The notes under the pieces were generated by a model, which was not told the DNA's origin, did not search any database, and was given only the letters and a program-made list of their open reading frames with translations. A program made the position numbers and the translations under genes. This document shows positions 1 to 6,206 of a stretch of DNA of 9,133 bases, one piece after another. The DNA is from Alphaproteobacteria bacterium. Its GTDB lineage: Bacteria; Pseudomonadota; Alphaproteobacteria; UBA828. Positions within the stretch are counted from its first letter, which is position 1. The number at the start of each line of letters is the position of its first letter. The stretch is taken from positions 1-9,133 of the forward strand of contig JABJCZ010000386.1 in assembly GCA_018668475.1 (NCBI GenBank). The letters are read 5' to 3'.

Positions 1-512
1 AACGCCATGCACTTGGTCAACATGACGACGCCGGCTTTTGCCACTGAATAGCTGTGCTGCCCGGCCATGCCAACCAACCCGGCGACCGACGCCGTGTTGA
101 GAATCACCCCACCACCCTGTGCGCGAAAATGCGGCCATATCGCTTTGGAGGTGCGGTAGATGCTCTTGAGATTGACATCAAGCTCAAGGTCCCAGTCTTC
201 ACCCGAGAGCGTCTCCACCGGGCCGACCATGGGAATGCCGGCGTTATTGACGATCACGTCCACCCCACCCAGCGCATCAATGGCCACCTTGATCATCAGC
301 GCAACCTGCGCGTCATCCGTAACATCAACCGCCACCGCACGCGCTATCGCCGCGCCGCCGGTCGCAATGTCATCCGCCACTGCCTGCGCCGCATCGAGGT
401 TCAGGTCAGCCAGCATCACCGCCGCGCCTTCCGCCGCAAAGCGCCGCGCCGTCGCCTCGCCAATGCCAGATGCCGCGCCTGTAATCAGCACGCGCTTGCC
501 GCTTAATCGCAT
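1..512 (-). CDS. SDR family oxidoreductase, N-terminal part (3' end outside window)
   Basis: This is a short-chain dehydrogenase/reductase, a soluble Rossmann-fold NAD(P)-dependent oxidoreductase. The 170 visible residues show the cofactor motif TGAASGIG (residues 11-18), the NNAG motif (89-92), the catalytic serine in NTASVAG (S142) and the catalytic YSVAK pair (Y155, K159). Classical SDRs have about 250 residues, so roughly 80 C-terminal residues, which shape the substrate pocket, lie beyond the window edge. An aspartate at the end of beta-strand 2 (D36, in MLADLN) suggests NAD(H) rather than NADP(H); this is inferred from the family. The ATG at 510-512 is preceded by a purine-rich GGAGAAGAAG ribosome binding site at good spacing. 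Substrate and pathway cannot be told from this part. The gene lies downstream of tRNA-Glu on the same strand but probably has its own transcript, because a hairpin separates them. Confidence 0.93.
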   Translation of the reverse strand, partial: MRLSGKRVLITGAASGIGEATARRFAAEGAAVMLADLNLDAAQAVADDIATGGAAIARAVAVDVTDDAQVALMIKVAIDALGGVDVIVNNAGIPMVGPVETLSGEDWDLELDVNLKSIYRTSKAIWPHFRAQGGGVILNTASVAGLVGMAGQHSYSVAKAGVVMLTKCMA

Positions 513-601
513 TAGTCTTCTTCTCCCGAAACACTGTCTTGCCAAATCATGCGCACTTTAGCGCGCCACAGCGCCAAGCGCGAACCCGCGCAACATCAAC
601 C

Positions 602-621
602 GGCGCTCAAAACAGAGCGCC
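602..621 (-). terminator. GC-rich hairpin downstream of tRNA-Glu, probable terminator
   Basis: A perfect 7-bp stem, GGCGCTC paired with GAGCGCC, closes a 6-base loop about 30 bases past the tRNA CCA end. In the tRNA's direction it is followed by GGTTGATGTT, a poor U tract, so the termination role is inferred from position and stem strength. Confidence 0.4.
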
Positions 622-651
622 AGCGAAGGCGTGCCTAATACTGGAAGGAAA

Positions 652-727
652 TGGTATCCCCAGGGGGAGTCGAACCCCCGTTTTCGCCGTGAGAGGGCGA
701 TGTCCTAGGCCACTAGACGATGGGGAC
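652..727 (-). tRNA. tRNA-Glu (anticodon CTC)
   Basis: The minus strand folds into a full cloverleaf of 76 bases including an encoded CCA (652-654). The acceptor stem is GTCCCCA with TGGGGAT. The D arm is GTCTAGTGGCCTAGGAC, typical of tRNA-Glu. The anticodon stem TCGCC/GGCGA closes the loop CTCTCAC, giving anticodon CTC, which reads GAG. The T arm is GGGGG-TTCGACT-CCCCC. The acceptor ends in a G1-U72 wobble with A73, where E. coli tRNA-Glu has G1-C72 and G73. It supplies glutamate for translation and, as in other bacteria, may feed glutamyl-tRNA to tetrapyrrole synthesis. Confidence 0.95.
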
Positions 728-743
728 GCAGCCGAGAACCGCT

Positions 744-772
744 GAAATAGCGCGGCGCGCCGGCAAAATCAA
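744..772 (-). promoter_or_regulatory. Candidate housekeeping promoter for tRNA-Glu
   Basis: On the minus strand, TTGATT (767-772) lies 17 bases upstream of TATTTC (744-749). The predicted start of transcription is about 10 bases before the tRNA 5' end, the usual distance for a tRNA gene. The -10 match is weak (3 of 6), so spacing and position carry the call. Confidence 0.4.
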
Positions 773-937
773 CCTTCGCGCCAAAAATTCCTGCAATCGT
801 CGCCTCAGAGCCGGGTCTTTTACGGTTCATTAAGCGAGTTGTGGTGCCATTGGGCACAGAAAACTTCATCCGCACCTGAAGCGGTGAGCAACTTTTCGAA
901 ATTCAGTGCGCCCGGCAGCGGGCGACAATAGGCAGCG

Positions 938-2116
938 ATGCAGGCGATGAGACATTCGGCAACAGCAGTGCGACCCACAGTGGGCGCGGGCAGACAACTG
1001 TTCTTCAGCCTCGCCCTGGTTGCTGTCGTAGGACTGGCGCTGGTCGCCGGCGGCTGCGCCGCAATCCCTGATCTCGCCAGGACGGTCAAGGAATACTCGC
1101 CGTTCAAACCCGCAACCAACGATCAAATTCTGGTCGACAAGGCGTTCAACGAAATACAGGGCGGCAACTACGCCTATGCAGAAGTGTACCTCGACGCCGC
1201 ACTGCAGGTGAACCCCAGCCATTCATTTGCACTCCTTAACTTGGGTATCGTCTATGAGAAAACCGGCCGCGACGAGGAAGCGCGCGGTATCTACGTCAAT
1301 CTCATTCGGCTGGCGCCAACGGATATCGCCTCTCGCTCTGGAGACGATGCCGCGATCGGAAAAACGGTGACCCAACTCGCCGAGGAGCAGCTTGCCGGGC
1401 TCGACCGGGCGATGCTGGCGCTCGCGGTGCGTGGCACCGAAGCGAATGAGCATGTACCTGATATTGATTCCGACGTTGATCTTGAATCGGACTGGCGTGG
1501 GCGCGTCGATGAGCGCATTGCCCTGCTCGAAGAACTCAAGATTCAAAAATTCATCAGTGACGACGAATTTATTGCGCGGGTTGGTGGCGCCTGGGTGCTG
1601 GCGCGCATGTTGCCAACGCCCGATACCAATGGCGTCGTCCACCGGCTAACATCGCTGGAAAGCTACCAGCGCCGCGGCCTGCTCGAGCCGGACGTGTTCG
1701 CCAGTGAACGCATGGTGATTCTCGATTCCGTCGCGCCGATCCGTGGTGTGCCGGTCGAGGGTCAGGTCGCCGCAATCGAAAAATCAAAATCCGCCGCCGA
1801 TGCCGCAGCTGAAGCCGAAACTAAAGCTGAAATGATGGCCGACAAAGTGGAGGCCAAACCCGTCGTCACGGCTGACACCCAAATTCATCTCGCGTCTTAT
1901 CGTAGTGAGAAGGCCGCTCGCAAAGGCTGGTCAGATCTCAAAGGGCGCCACAAGGATTTACTCGGCGCCCTCGACAGTCATGTGAACAAGGTTGATCTTG
2001 GTCCGGAAAAGGGCATTTACTATCGGCTGACCGCCGGCCCTCTCGGCACGTCCGAGGCCCAAACCTTGTGTCAACAACTACTCAGCCGCAAGCACTTCTG
2101 CCAGATCAGCGCCTGA
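938..2116 (+). CDS. TPR and SPOR domain lipoprotein
   Basis: This 392-residue protein is predicted to be exported and lipid-anchored. A basic N-terminus is followed by a hydrophobic segment (residues 21-37) ending in VAGGC, an imperfect lipobox that puts the lipidated cysteine at C40. Residues about 55-110 look like tetratricopeptide helices (AYAEVYLDAALQVNP, then ALLNLGIVYEKTGRDEEA). An Ala/Glu/Lys-rich linker spans about 281-312. The last 79 residues (314-392) resemble a SPOR domain, a fold that binds septal peptidoglycan lacking stem peptides. A role at the envelope or division site is therefore likely, but I cannot assign a named gene. The start at 938 has AGG five bases upstream; ATG 947 is the alternative and would not change the signal peptide. 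The gene stands alone, convergent with the threonine aldolase gene 25 bases away. In its leader, GTGCC-ATTG-GGCAC (844-857) forms a small 5-bp hairpin of unknown meaning. Confidence 0.85.
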   Translation: MQAMRHSATAVRPTVGAGRQLFFSLALVAVVGLALVAGGCAAIPDLARTVKEYSPFKPATNDQILVDKAFNEIQGGNYAYAEVYLDAALQVNPSHSFALLNLGIVYEKTGRDEEARGIYVNLIRLAPTDIASRSGDDAAIGKTVTQLAEEQLAGLDRAMLALAVRGTEANEHVPDIDSDVDLESDWRGRVDERIALLEELKIQKFISDDEFIARVGGAWVLARMLPTPDTNGVVHRLTSLESYQRRGLLEPDVFASERMVILDSVAPIRGVPVEGQVAAIEKSKSAADAAAEAETKAEMMADKVEAKPVVTADTQIHLASYRSEKAARKGWSDLKGRHKDLLGALDSHVNKVDLGPEKGIYYRLTAGPLGTSEAQTLCQQLLSRKHFCQISA

Positions 2117-2141
2117 CGCCTGATTGGCATCGCCTGACTGC

Positions 2142-3188
2142 TTAACTCTGGGCCAGCAAAGCGCTGGTCTGGGCCAGAACGTCATCCACTTCCCCGTCTG
2201 TCGTATCCCACCGGGTGACCAGCCGAATGGTATTGGTCGCTTCCCACGGTTCCGGCCAGCCATAGAATTGCGCGCCGGCAGCCTTGAGCCCGTCAATAAC
2301 CGGGCCAGGCAGCGTAACAAACACCTCGTTGGCCTCGCCGGTGCCTTCCAGCTTGGCGCCAGACATGGCGGCAAAGCCGTCCGTCAGACGCTGAGCTTTC
2401 CCGTTGGCGCGGCCCGCCAGATCGAGCCACAGGCCGTCATCGATATAGGCCAGTAGCTGGGCCGCAATAAAGCGCATCTTTGACAGAAGCTGCCCTGCGC
2501 GCTTGTGGCGAAAGGCCAGGTCGTCGGCAACATCGGTGCGGAACAAGACAATCGCCTCGGCCGCCATCGCGCCGTTCTTGGTTGCCCCGAACGACAGCGC
2601 ATCAACGCCCGCGCGCCACGTTAAATCGCCGGGATGCACACCCAGCGTCGAGACAGCATTGGCAAAACGCGCGCCATCCATATGAACCGCAAGACCTTGC
2701 TGCTTTGCCACATCAGCCAGCTTCGCGACTTCGTCGACCGAATAAATGGCGCCCATCTCGGTCGCCTGAGTGAGACTGAAGGCAGCCGGCTGCGAACAAT
2801 GCACAAATCCTGTGCCGGCGCGCGCAATGGCCTCGGCCAGTGCATCAGGCGGCACCTTCGCGTTGTCGCCAGCGATGGGCATCAGCTTGGCGCCGCCGGT
2901 CATCAACTCCGGCGCACCGCATTCATCCGTCGCAATATGAGAATGCTCGCCGCAAAAAATGGACCCATAGGGAGGGCTCAACGCCGAGAGGGTGATTGCG
3001 TTTGCCGCCGTCCCGGTCAGGGCCGGAAAAACGCGCACCTCGGTCCCGAACAGCTCGGAAAACCTATCATCGAGCTTTTGGGTCAAGTCGTCACCGCCGT
3101 AAGCACCTGCCGTTCCCTCATTGGCGCGCATCATCGCGTCCATAATCTCGGGCGCAACGGCACCAACATTATCACTCCGAAAATCCAC
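2142..3188 (-). CDS. ltaE: Low-specificity L-threonine aldolase (PLP enzyme)
   Basis: A cytoplasmic fold-type I pyridoxal-phosphate enzyme that cleaves L-threonine or L-allo-threonine to glycine and acetaldehyde. At 348 residues it has the usual family length. Visible landmarks are the N-terminal DFRSDNVG, a histidine in EHSHIATDECG (H83 is the likely PLP-stacking residue), HMDGAR (D171 binds the pyridine nitrogen, R174 nearby) and SFGATKNG, with K204 the Schiff-base lysine. The initiation codon is GTG at 3186-3188. An in-frame TAG lies immediately before it, so translation cannot begin further upstream, and GGAG sits 8 bases before it. A nearby ATG at 3194-3196 is in another frame. This is the last gene of a three-gene operon, 28 bases after the JAMM gene. 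The symbol follows the E. coli enzyme; this sequence is closer to the Pseudomonas and alphaproteobacterial type, sometimes labelled beta-eliminating lyase. Exact stereospecificity is not determinable here. Confidence 0.9.
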   Translation of the reverse strand: MDFRSDNVGAVAPEIMDAMMRANEGTAGAYGGDDLTQKLDDRFSELFGTEVRVFPALTGTAANAITLSALSPPYGSIFCGEHSHIATDECGAPELMTGGAKLMPIAGDNAKVPPDALAEAIARAGTGFVHCSQPAAFSLTQATEMGAIYSVDEVAKLADVAKQQGLAVHMDGARFANAVSTLGVHPGDLTWRAGVDALSFGATKNGAMAAEAIVLFRTDVADDLAFRHKRAGQLLSKMRFIAAQLLAYIDDGLWLDLAGRANGKAQRLTDGFAAMSGAKLEGTGEANEVFVTLPGPVIDGLKAAGAQFYGWPEPWEATNTIRLVTRWDTTDGEVDDVLAQTSALLAQS

Positions 3189-3216
3189 CTATCCATCTCC
3201 CCGGCCGCGCGCGGCC

Positions 3217-3666
3217 TCAAGTATCTTGCGCTTTCCTTAAGGCCGCGACGGTCAACGCCACCGGCTCGAAGGCGGCGCCACCAGGCGCCAGTTTCCATGC
3301 TCTTACTTCGTTCGCATGACCATCGGCCACGCCGACCACTAGCCAGATCAGGTCCGGCTCGAAGGCCTGCTCTAAATCGTGGGCGGACGGCCGGGCCGGG
3401 CCGTCAGGGTGAGAATGATAGTGGCCAACCAGCCTCTCGGTCCCGCCGCGCAGATCTTTCTCAAGCTTGATGCGTACACCGGGGTCCACTTCGAAACGGC
3501 GCTCGCGCGCATCGGGGGCCACATTGTCGCTCCCGATCACGGCACTCAGTATGATGTCATCTACATTTTCGGTGTGACCAACCAGCAGGCCGCAGGCTTC
3601 TTCCGGGAAGGCGGCTTGCGCAGCAATCTCGATGGAACGGAGGTGCTCGGCCCCTAATGTCAGCAC
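3217..3666 (-). CDS. JAMM/MPN+ metallopeptidase (M67 family)
   Basis: A small zinc isopeptidase-like protein of the JAB1/MPN/Mov34 family, 149 residues from the chosen start. The full metal site is visible: a glutamate in FPEEACGLLVG (E22/E23), then HYHSHP with H84 and H86, S94 and D97, fitting E-x(n)-H-S-H-P-x(6)-S-x-x-D. Relatives remove C-terminal residues from ubiquitin-like sulphur carriers such as ThiS, MoaD and CysO, or process other small proteins. No such partner is encoded here, so the substrate is unknown. I chose GTG at 3664-3666, which gives the N-terminus (M)LTLGAEHL usual for this family. It lies 4 bases after the upstream stop codon, with no good Shine-Dalgarno sequence, implying translational coupling. 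An ATG at 3750 keeps the frame but would overlap the preceding gene by 80 bases and add residues without family resemblance. It sits between the DUF6476-like gene and the threonine aldolase gene. Confidence 0.87.
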   Translation of the reverse strand: MLTLGAEHLRSIEIAAQAAFPEEACGLLVGHTENVDDIILSAVIGSDNVAPDARERRFEVDPGVRIKLEKDLRGGTERLVGHYHSHPDGPARPSAHDLEQAFEPDLIWLVVGVADGHANEVRAWKLAPGGAAFEPVALTVAALRKAQDT

Positions 3667-3670
3667 CGGC

Positions 3671-4027
3671 TCAGCGCGCGCGCTGCAATACAATGTTGCC
3701 GGTAATCTGGCTGTTGCGCAGGTCGACCACAACGACCCGTTCGCCCTCACCCGGCACCTGCACGACCATCACCATGCGATGGCCTTCAGCGATCAGCGAC
3801 TTCACCCGCGACCCTTCCGGCAGCCCCAGGCCCGTGCCCGCCGCCATGGAGGCAGAAATATCAACTGGTGCCGGTGTAACGACAGTGGTGGCCTCAACTT
3901 CCGTCTTTGGGCCTTCTCCCTCGGTCACATCCGTCAACTTGCCATACATCATCATCCCCAGACCGACGATGCCCGCGACGATAAGAATGCCCATTAAAAC
4001 AACTGCGACCTTGAGAAAGGGGATCAT
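3671..4027 (-). CDS. Small single-pass membrane protein, DUF6476-like
   Basis: A 118-residue protein of unknown function. One hydrophobic segment (residues about 4-27, FLKVAVVLMG to MMMY) acts as an N-terminal anchor. A low-complexity Thr/Val/Pro stretch follows (about 38-60), then a compact C-terminal domain (about 68-118) predicted to be beta-rich: LPEGSRVKSLIAEGHRMVMV, then a strand and turn ending DLRNSQITGNIVL. This layout matches my memory of the alphaproteobacterial DUF6476 family, often encoded beside an RluA-type pseudouridine synthase as here; a profile search would settle it. It is the first gene of the operon with the JAMM peptidase and threonine aldolase, and is divergent from rluD with only 22 bases between start codons. 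The ribosome binding site is weak (GGA about 6 bases before ATG). The C-terminal domain probably lies in the periplasm, inferred from topology. Confidence 0.75.
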   Translation of the reverse strand: MIPFLKVAVVLMGILIVAGIVGLGMMMYGKLTDVTEGEGPKTEVEATTVVTPAPVDISASMAAGTGLGLPEGSRVKSLIAEGHRMVMVVQVPGEGERVVVVDLRNSQITGNIVLQRAR

Positions 4028-4049
4028 TTTGGTCCACTGTTCCGCCGTG

Positions 4050-5051
4050 ATGAAAACAAGCGAAATCTGCCATGAGTTTGTAGTCGCCGAACCCGACGCG
4101 GGTCAAAGGCTAGATAAGTTTCTTGCCGACGCCCTCGCCGATATCTCGCGCAATCGGCTAAAATCGCTAATTGAACAAGGCCAGGTGCGCGTCGGCGGGC
4201 AGACGATAACCGAGCCTGCATACAGGGTCAAACTGGCGCAGGACATCATCCTGAGCGTTCCGGTCGAGCCCGTCGCGGCCCGACCTCAAGGCCAGTCAAT
4301 ACCACTCAATATTGTCTATGAGGACGACGACCTGATTGTGATCGACAAGGCCGCCGGCATGGTTGTTCACCCGGCGGCAGGCAATCAGGATGGCACGCTC
4401 GTCAACGCATTGATCGCCCATTGCGGTAATAGCCTGTCCGGTATCGGCGGCGAGCGGCGACCGGGCATCGTGCACCGGCTCGACAAGGACACGACCGGCC
4501 TGCTGGTGGTCGCCAAACATGACCGGGCTCATGCCGGTCTCGCGCACCTGTTCGAAACCCGCGATCTCGAACGTGCCTATTTGGCCATCGCCTGGGGCAC
4601 GCCGTCACCCTCAACCGGCCGTTTCACCGGCAACATTGGCCGCAGCCCGCGCGACCGTAAAAAAATGGCGGTACTCAAGCGGGGCGGCAGAACCGCCGAT
4701 ACCGGCTACCAACTAGTCACGCGCTTGGCGAACGGCGCCCTCAGCCTCGTGGAGTGCCGCTTGTCAACCGGTCGCACCCATCAGATCAGGGTGCATTTGG
4801 CCGATGCCGGGCATGCACTGGTAGGCGATCCGGTATATGGCGGTAGCCGACGCGGCTCACGGCGCAAACTGGATCCCGCGCTCGCCCAAATCGTATCCTC
4901 TTTTGGCCGGCAAGCGCTGCATGCCCGGTTGCTCGGCTTCGCTCATCCGGTCACCGGCGAGGCGTTAAGCTTTGAGAGTCCGGTACCTGAAGATATGCAG
5001 GCATTGATCGAGCTGGCAGGCAAAGCGGACGACGGGACAAAAAAACCTTGA
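4050..5051 (+). CDS. rluD: 23S rRNA pseudouridine synthase, RluD-type
   Basis: This RluA-family enzyme turns uridines into pseudouridines; in E. coli RluD modifies positions 1911, 1915 and 1917 in helix 69 of 23S rRNA, which matters for ribosome assembly. The 333 residues compare with 326 in E. coli. Residues about 15-75 form an S4-type RNA-binding domain (GQRLDKFLADAL, RNRLKSLIEQGQVRVGG). The catalytic motif HRLDKDTTGLLVVAK gives the nucleophile D145. Later motifs are RAYLAI (176-181) and STGRTHQIRVHLADAGHALVGDPVYG (239-264). The open frame runs back to 3657, but that part is antisense to the DUF6476-like gene and lacks family resemblance. ATG 4050 places the S4 domain correctly, with GTG 4047 as an alternative. 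No clear Shine-Dalgarno is visible. rpoH follows 145 bases later, and the stop codon lies inside its heat-shock promoter. RluC- or RluA-like specificity is possible, but the S4 domain and catalytic motif fit RluD best. Confidence 0.9.
   Translation: MKTSEICHEFVVAEPDAGQRLDKFLADALADISRNRLKSLIEQGQVRVGGQTITEPAYRVKLAQDIILSVPVEPVAARPQGQSIPLNIVYEDDDLIVIDKAAGMVVHPAAGNQDGTLVNALIAHCGNSLSGIGGERRPGIVHRLDKDTTGLLVVAKHDRAHAGLAHLFETRDLERAYLAIAWGTPSPSTGRFTGNIGRSPRDRKKMAVLKRGGRTADTGYQLVTRLANGALSLVECRLSTGRTHQIRVHLADAGHALVGDPVYGGSRRGSRRKLDPALAQIVSSFGRQALHARLLGFAHPVTGEALSFESPVPEDMQALIELAGKADDGTKKP
4077..4106 (-). promoter_or_regulatory. Candidate promoter for the DUF6476-JAMM-ltaE operon
   Basis: On the minus strand, TTGACC (4101-4106) is separated by 18 bases from TACAAA (4077-4082), matching the housekeeping consensus at 5 of 6 and 4 of 6. 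It would give a leader of about 43 bases before the ATG at 4027. It lies inside the first 20 codons of rluD, so the two divergent transcripts would overlap. Confidence 0.4.
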
Positions 5052-5075
5052 ACATCAGTGTTCTGCCCCCATTTA
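5047..5075 (+). promoter_or_regulatory. Sigma-32 (heat-shock) type promoter for rpoH
   Basis: CTTGAA (5047-5052) and CCCCATTTA (5067-5075) are separated by 14 bases, fitting the known sigma-32 consensus CTTGAA-N(11-15)-CCCCATNT on both elements. The -35 element contains the rluD stop codon (5049-5051). Transcription would start near 5080, leaving a leader of about 115 bases before rpoH. In Caulobacter, rpoH is known to be transcribed from its own sigma-32 promoter, so autoregulation here is a reasonable inference. Confidence 0.7.
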
Positions 5076-5145
5076 TCTCAATAGAGGTCTACAAAGTCCG
5101 GGCTTTCCGTTAGATTGAGGAGCAACTCTACGGGTGTCACGGGCG

Positions 5146-5151
5146 TATAAT
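5146..5151 (+). promoter_or_regulatory. Perfect TATAAT, possible housekeeping -10 for rpoH
   Basis: An exact TATAAT lies 45 bases upstream of the rpoH ATG in otherwise GC-rich sequence. No convincing -35 is found at 16-18 bases (CAACTC at 17) and there is no extended -10 TG. A second, basal rpoH promoter would fit the two-promoter arrangement known in Caulobacter, but the evidence here is only the hexamer. Confidence 0.33.
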
Positions 5152-5196
5152 TCGCGCGTACCGCGAAAATAAACGCAGGGAACGGGTTGATATATT

Positions 5197-6126
5197 ATGG
5201 CAATGCGTGTTCCGAGTATCAGCAGTGAACGCGGTGTTTCGCGCTACCTGCAGGACATCCGCCAGTTTCCAATGCTGCCCGCAGAAGAAGAGTTCATGCT
5301 GGCCAAGCGTTGGCGTGAACATGGCGATGCAGAGGCCGCCCACAAGATGGTGACCAGCCATCTGCGTCTGGTAGCCAAAATTGCCATGGGTTATCGCGGC
5401 TACGGCCTGCCAGTTGGCGACCTGATTTCCGAAGGCAATGTCGGACTAATGCAGGCAGTAAAGCGCTTTGACCCGGATCGCGGCTTTCGCCTGTCGACAT
5501 ACGCCATGTGGTGGATCAAGGCGTCTATCCACGAATATATCCTGCACTCGTGGTCGCTGGTGAAAATCGGCACCACCGCTGCTCAGAAAAAACTGTTTTT
5601 CAATCTGCGTAAAATCAAGGGCCGGATAAAGGCCATTGACGACGGCGACCTCAACCCGGAGCAGATCGAACATATCGCCCAGGCGCTGAATGTGTCGGAG
5701 CGTGACGTGGTGAGCATGAACCGGCGCATGCTGGGACCGGACCATTCACTCAATGCGCCTGTCCGCGAAGAAGGTGGCGGCGAATGGCAGGACTGGCTGA
5801 CTGCGACAGAAGATAGCCAGGAAACCACCGTTATTGCGAATGATGAGCTGAGCCATCGCCAGTCTTTGTTGGCGGCGGCTCTACCGCAGCTGAACGAGCG
5901 CGAGCGGCATATTCTTGAGGAGCGTCGGCTCAAGGACGATCCGTCCACACTAGAGGACCTGAGCAACGTCTATGGCATTTCGCGTGAGCGCGTACGCCAG
6001 ATTGAAGTACGCGCTTTTGAAAAACTGCAAAAAGCCATGCAGGCAGCCGTTCAGGATGAAAAGCTGACCGAGCGGGAAAATCGCATTCGCCCGACATCTG
6101 CTGACGAGAACAGCGCCAGCCTTTAG
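5197..6126 (+). CDS. rpoH: RNA polymerase sigma-32 factor RpoH
   Basis: This is the heat-shock sigma factor, which directs RNA polymerase to chaperone and protease genes. The 309 residues show region 1.2 (about 14-46), region 2 (about 46-118, including HLRLVAKIAMGYRGYGLPVGDL and the -10 recognition helix STYAMWWIKASIHEYIL), the RpoH box QKKLFFNLR (130-138) that distinguishes sigma-32 from other sigma-70 members, and a region 4 helix-turn-helix (about 250-280, ISRERVRQIEVRAFEKL) that reads the -35 element. A polar tail (about 285-309) follows. The first ATG at 5197 has a GGGAACGGG purine stretch 15-20 bases upstream; ATG 5203 two codons later is equally possible. It lies downstream of rluD with a sigma-32-type promoter in the gap. 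In relatives, protein stability is set by DnaK and FtsH acting on region 2.1. Alphaproteobacteria often carry two rpoH copies; which one this is cannot be told from the window. Confidence 0.96.
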   Translation: MAMRVPSISSERGVSRYLQDIRQFPMLPAEEEFMLAKRWREHGDAEAAHKMVTSHLRLVAKIAMGYRGYGLPVGDLISEGNVGLMQAVKRFDPDRGFRLSTYAMWWIKASIHEYILHSWSLVKIGTTAAQKKLFFNLRKIKGRIKAIDDGDLNPEQIEHIAQALNVSERDVVSMNRRMLGPDHSLNAPVREEGGGEWQDWLTATEDSQETTVIANDELSHRQSLLAAALPQLNERERHILEERRLKDDPSTLEDLSNVYGISRERVRQIEVRAFEKLQKAMQAAVQDEKLTERENRIRPTSADENSASL

Positions 6127-6135
6127 ATGATTGTC

Positions 6136-6162
6136 GCCACCGCGCAATTCGCGCGGGGTGGC
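6136..6162. terminator. Hairpin between convergent rpoH and membrane-protein genes
   Basis: GCCACC-GCGC (6136-6145), loop AATTC, then GCGC-GG-GGTGGC (6151-6162) forms a 10-bp stem with a two-base bulge. It lies 9 bases after the rpoH stop codon and 44 bases past the end of the opposing gene. There is no U run on either side, so it may be a bidirectional or Rho-assisted end rather than a classical terminator. Confidence 0.42.
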
Positions 6163-6206
6163 CGATCCGTGTCGTCAGACCTGGTCCTGAACTCAGCTGC
6201 TGCAGT

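Noticed and set aside
54..561. Two overlapping plus-strand open frames of 133 and 150 residues
   Set aside because: Both are antisense to the SDR gene, whose motifs are unambiguous, and their composition is that of a shadow frame.
753..760. GC-rich palindrome GGCGCGCC in the tRNA promoter spacer
   Set aside because: It is a short self-complementary GC run expected at this base composition; I see no reason to give it a role.
1223..1642. Minus-strand open frame of 139 residues inside the lipoprotein gene
   Set aside because: It is a shadow frame; the plus-strand protein has a signal peptide, TPR-like helices and a SPOR domain.
2634..3470. A 278-residue open frame on the plus strand opposite the threonine aldolase and JAMM genes
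   Set aside because: It is a shadow of two genes with clear catalytic motifs; its translation is rich in Arg/His without any recognisable domain.
3667..3750. Upstream ATG start (3750) for the JAMM peptidase
   Set aside because: It would overlap the preceding gene by 80 bases and add residues with no family similarity; GTG 3666 gives the usual family N-terminus.
3657..4049. The 131-codon upstream extension of the rluD reading frame
   Set aside because: It is antisense to the DUF6476-like gene, has no resemblance to RluD and would put the S4 domain far from the N-terminus. ATG 4050 gives a normal length.
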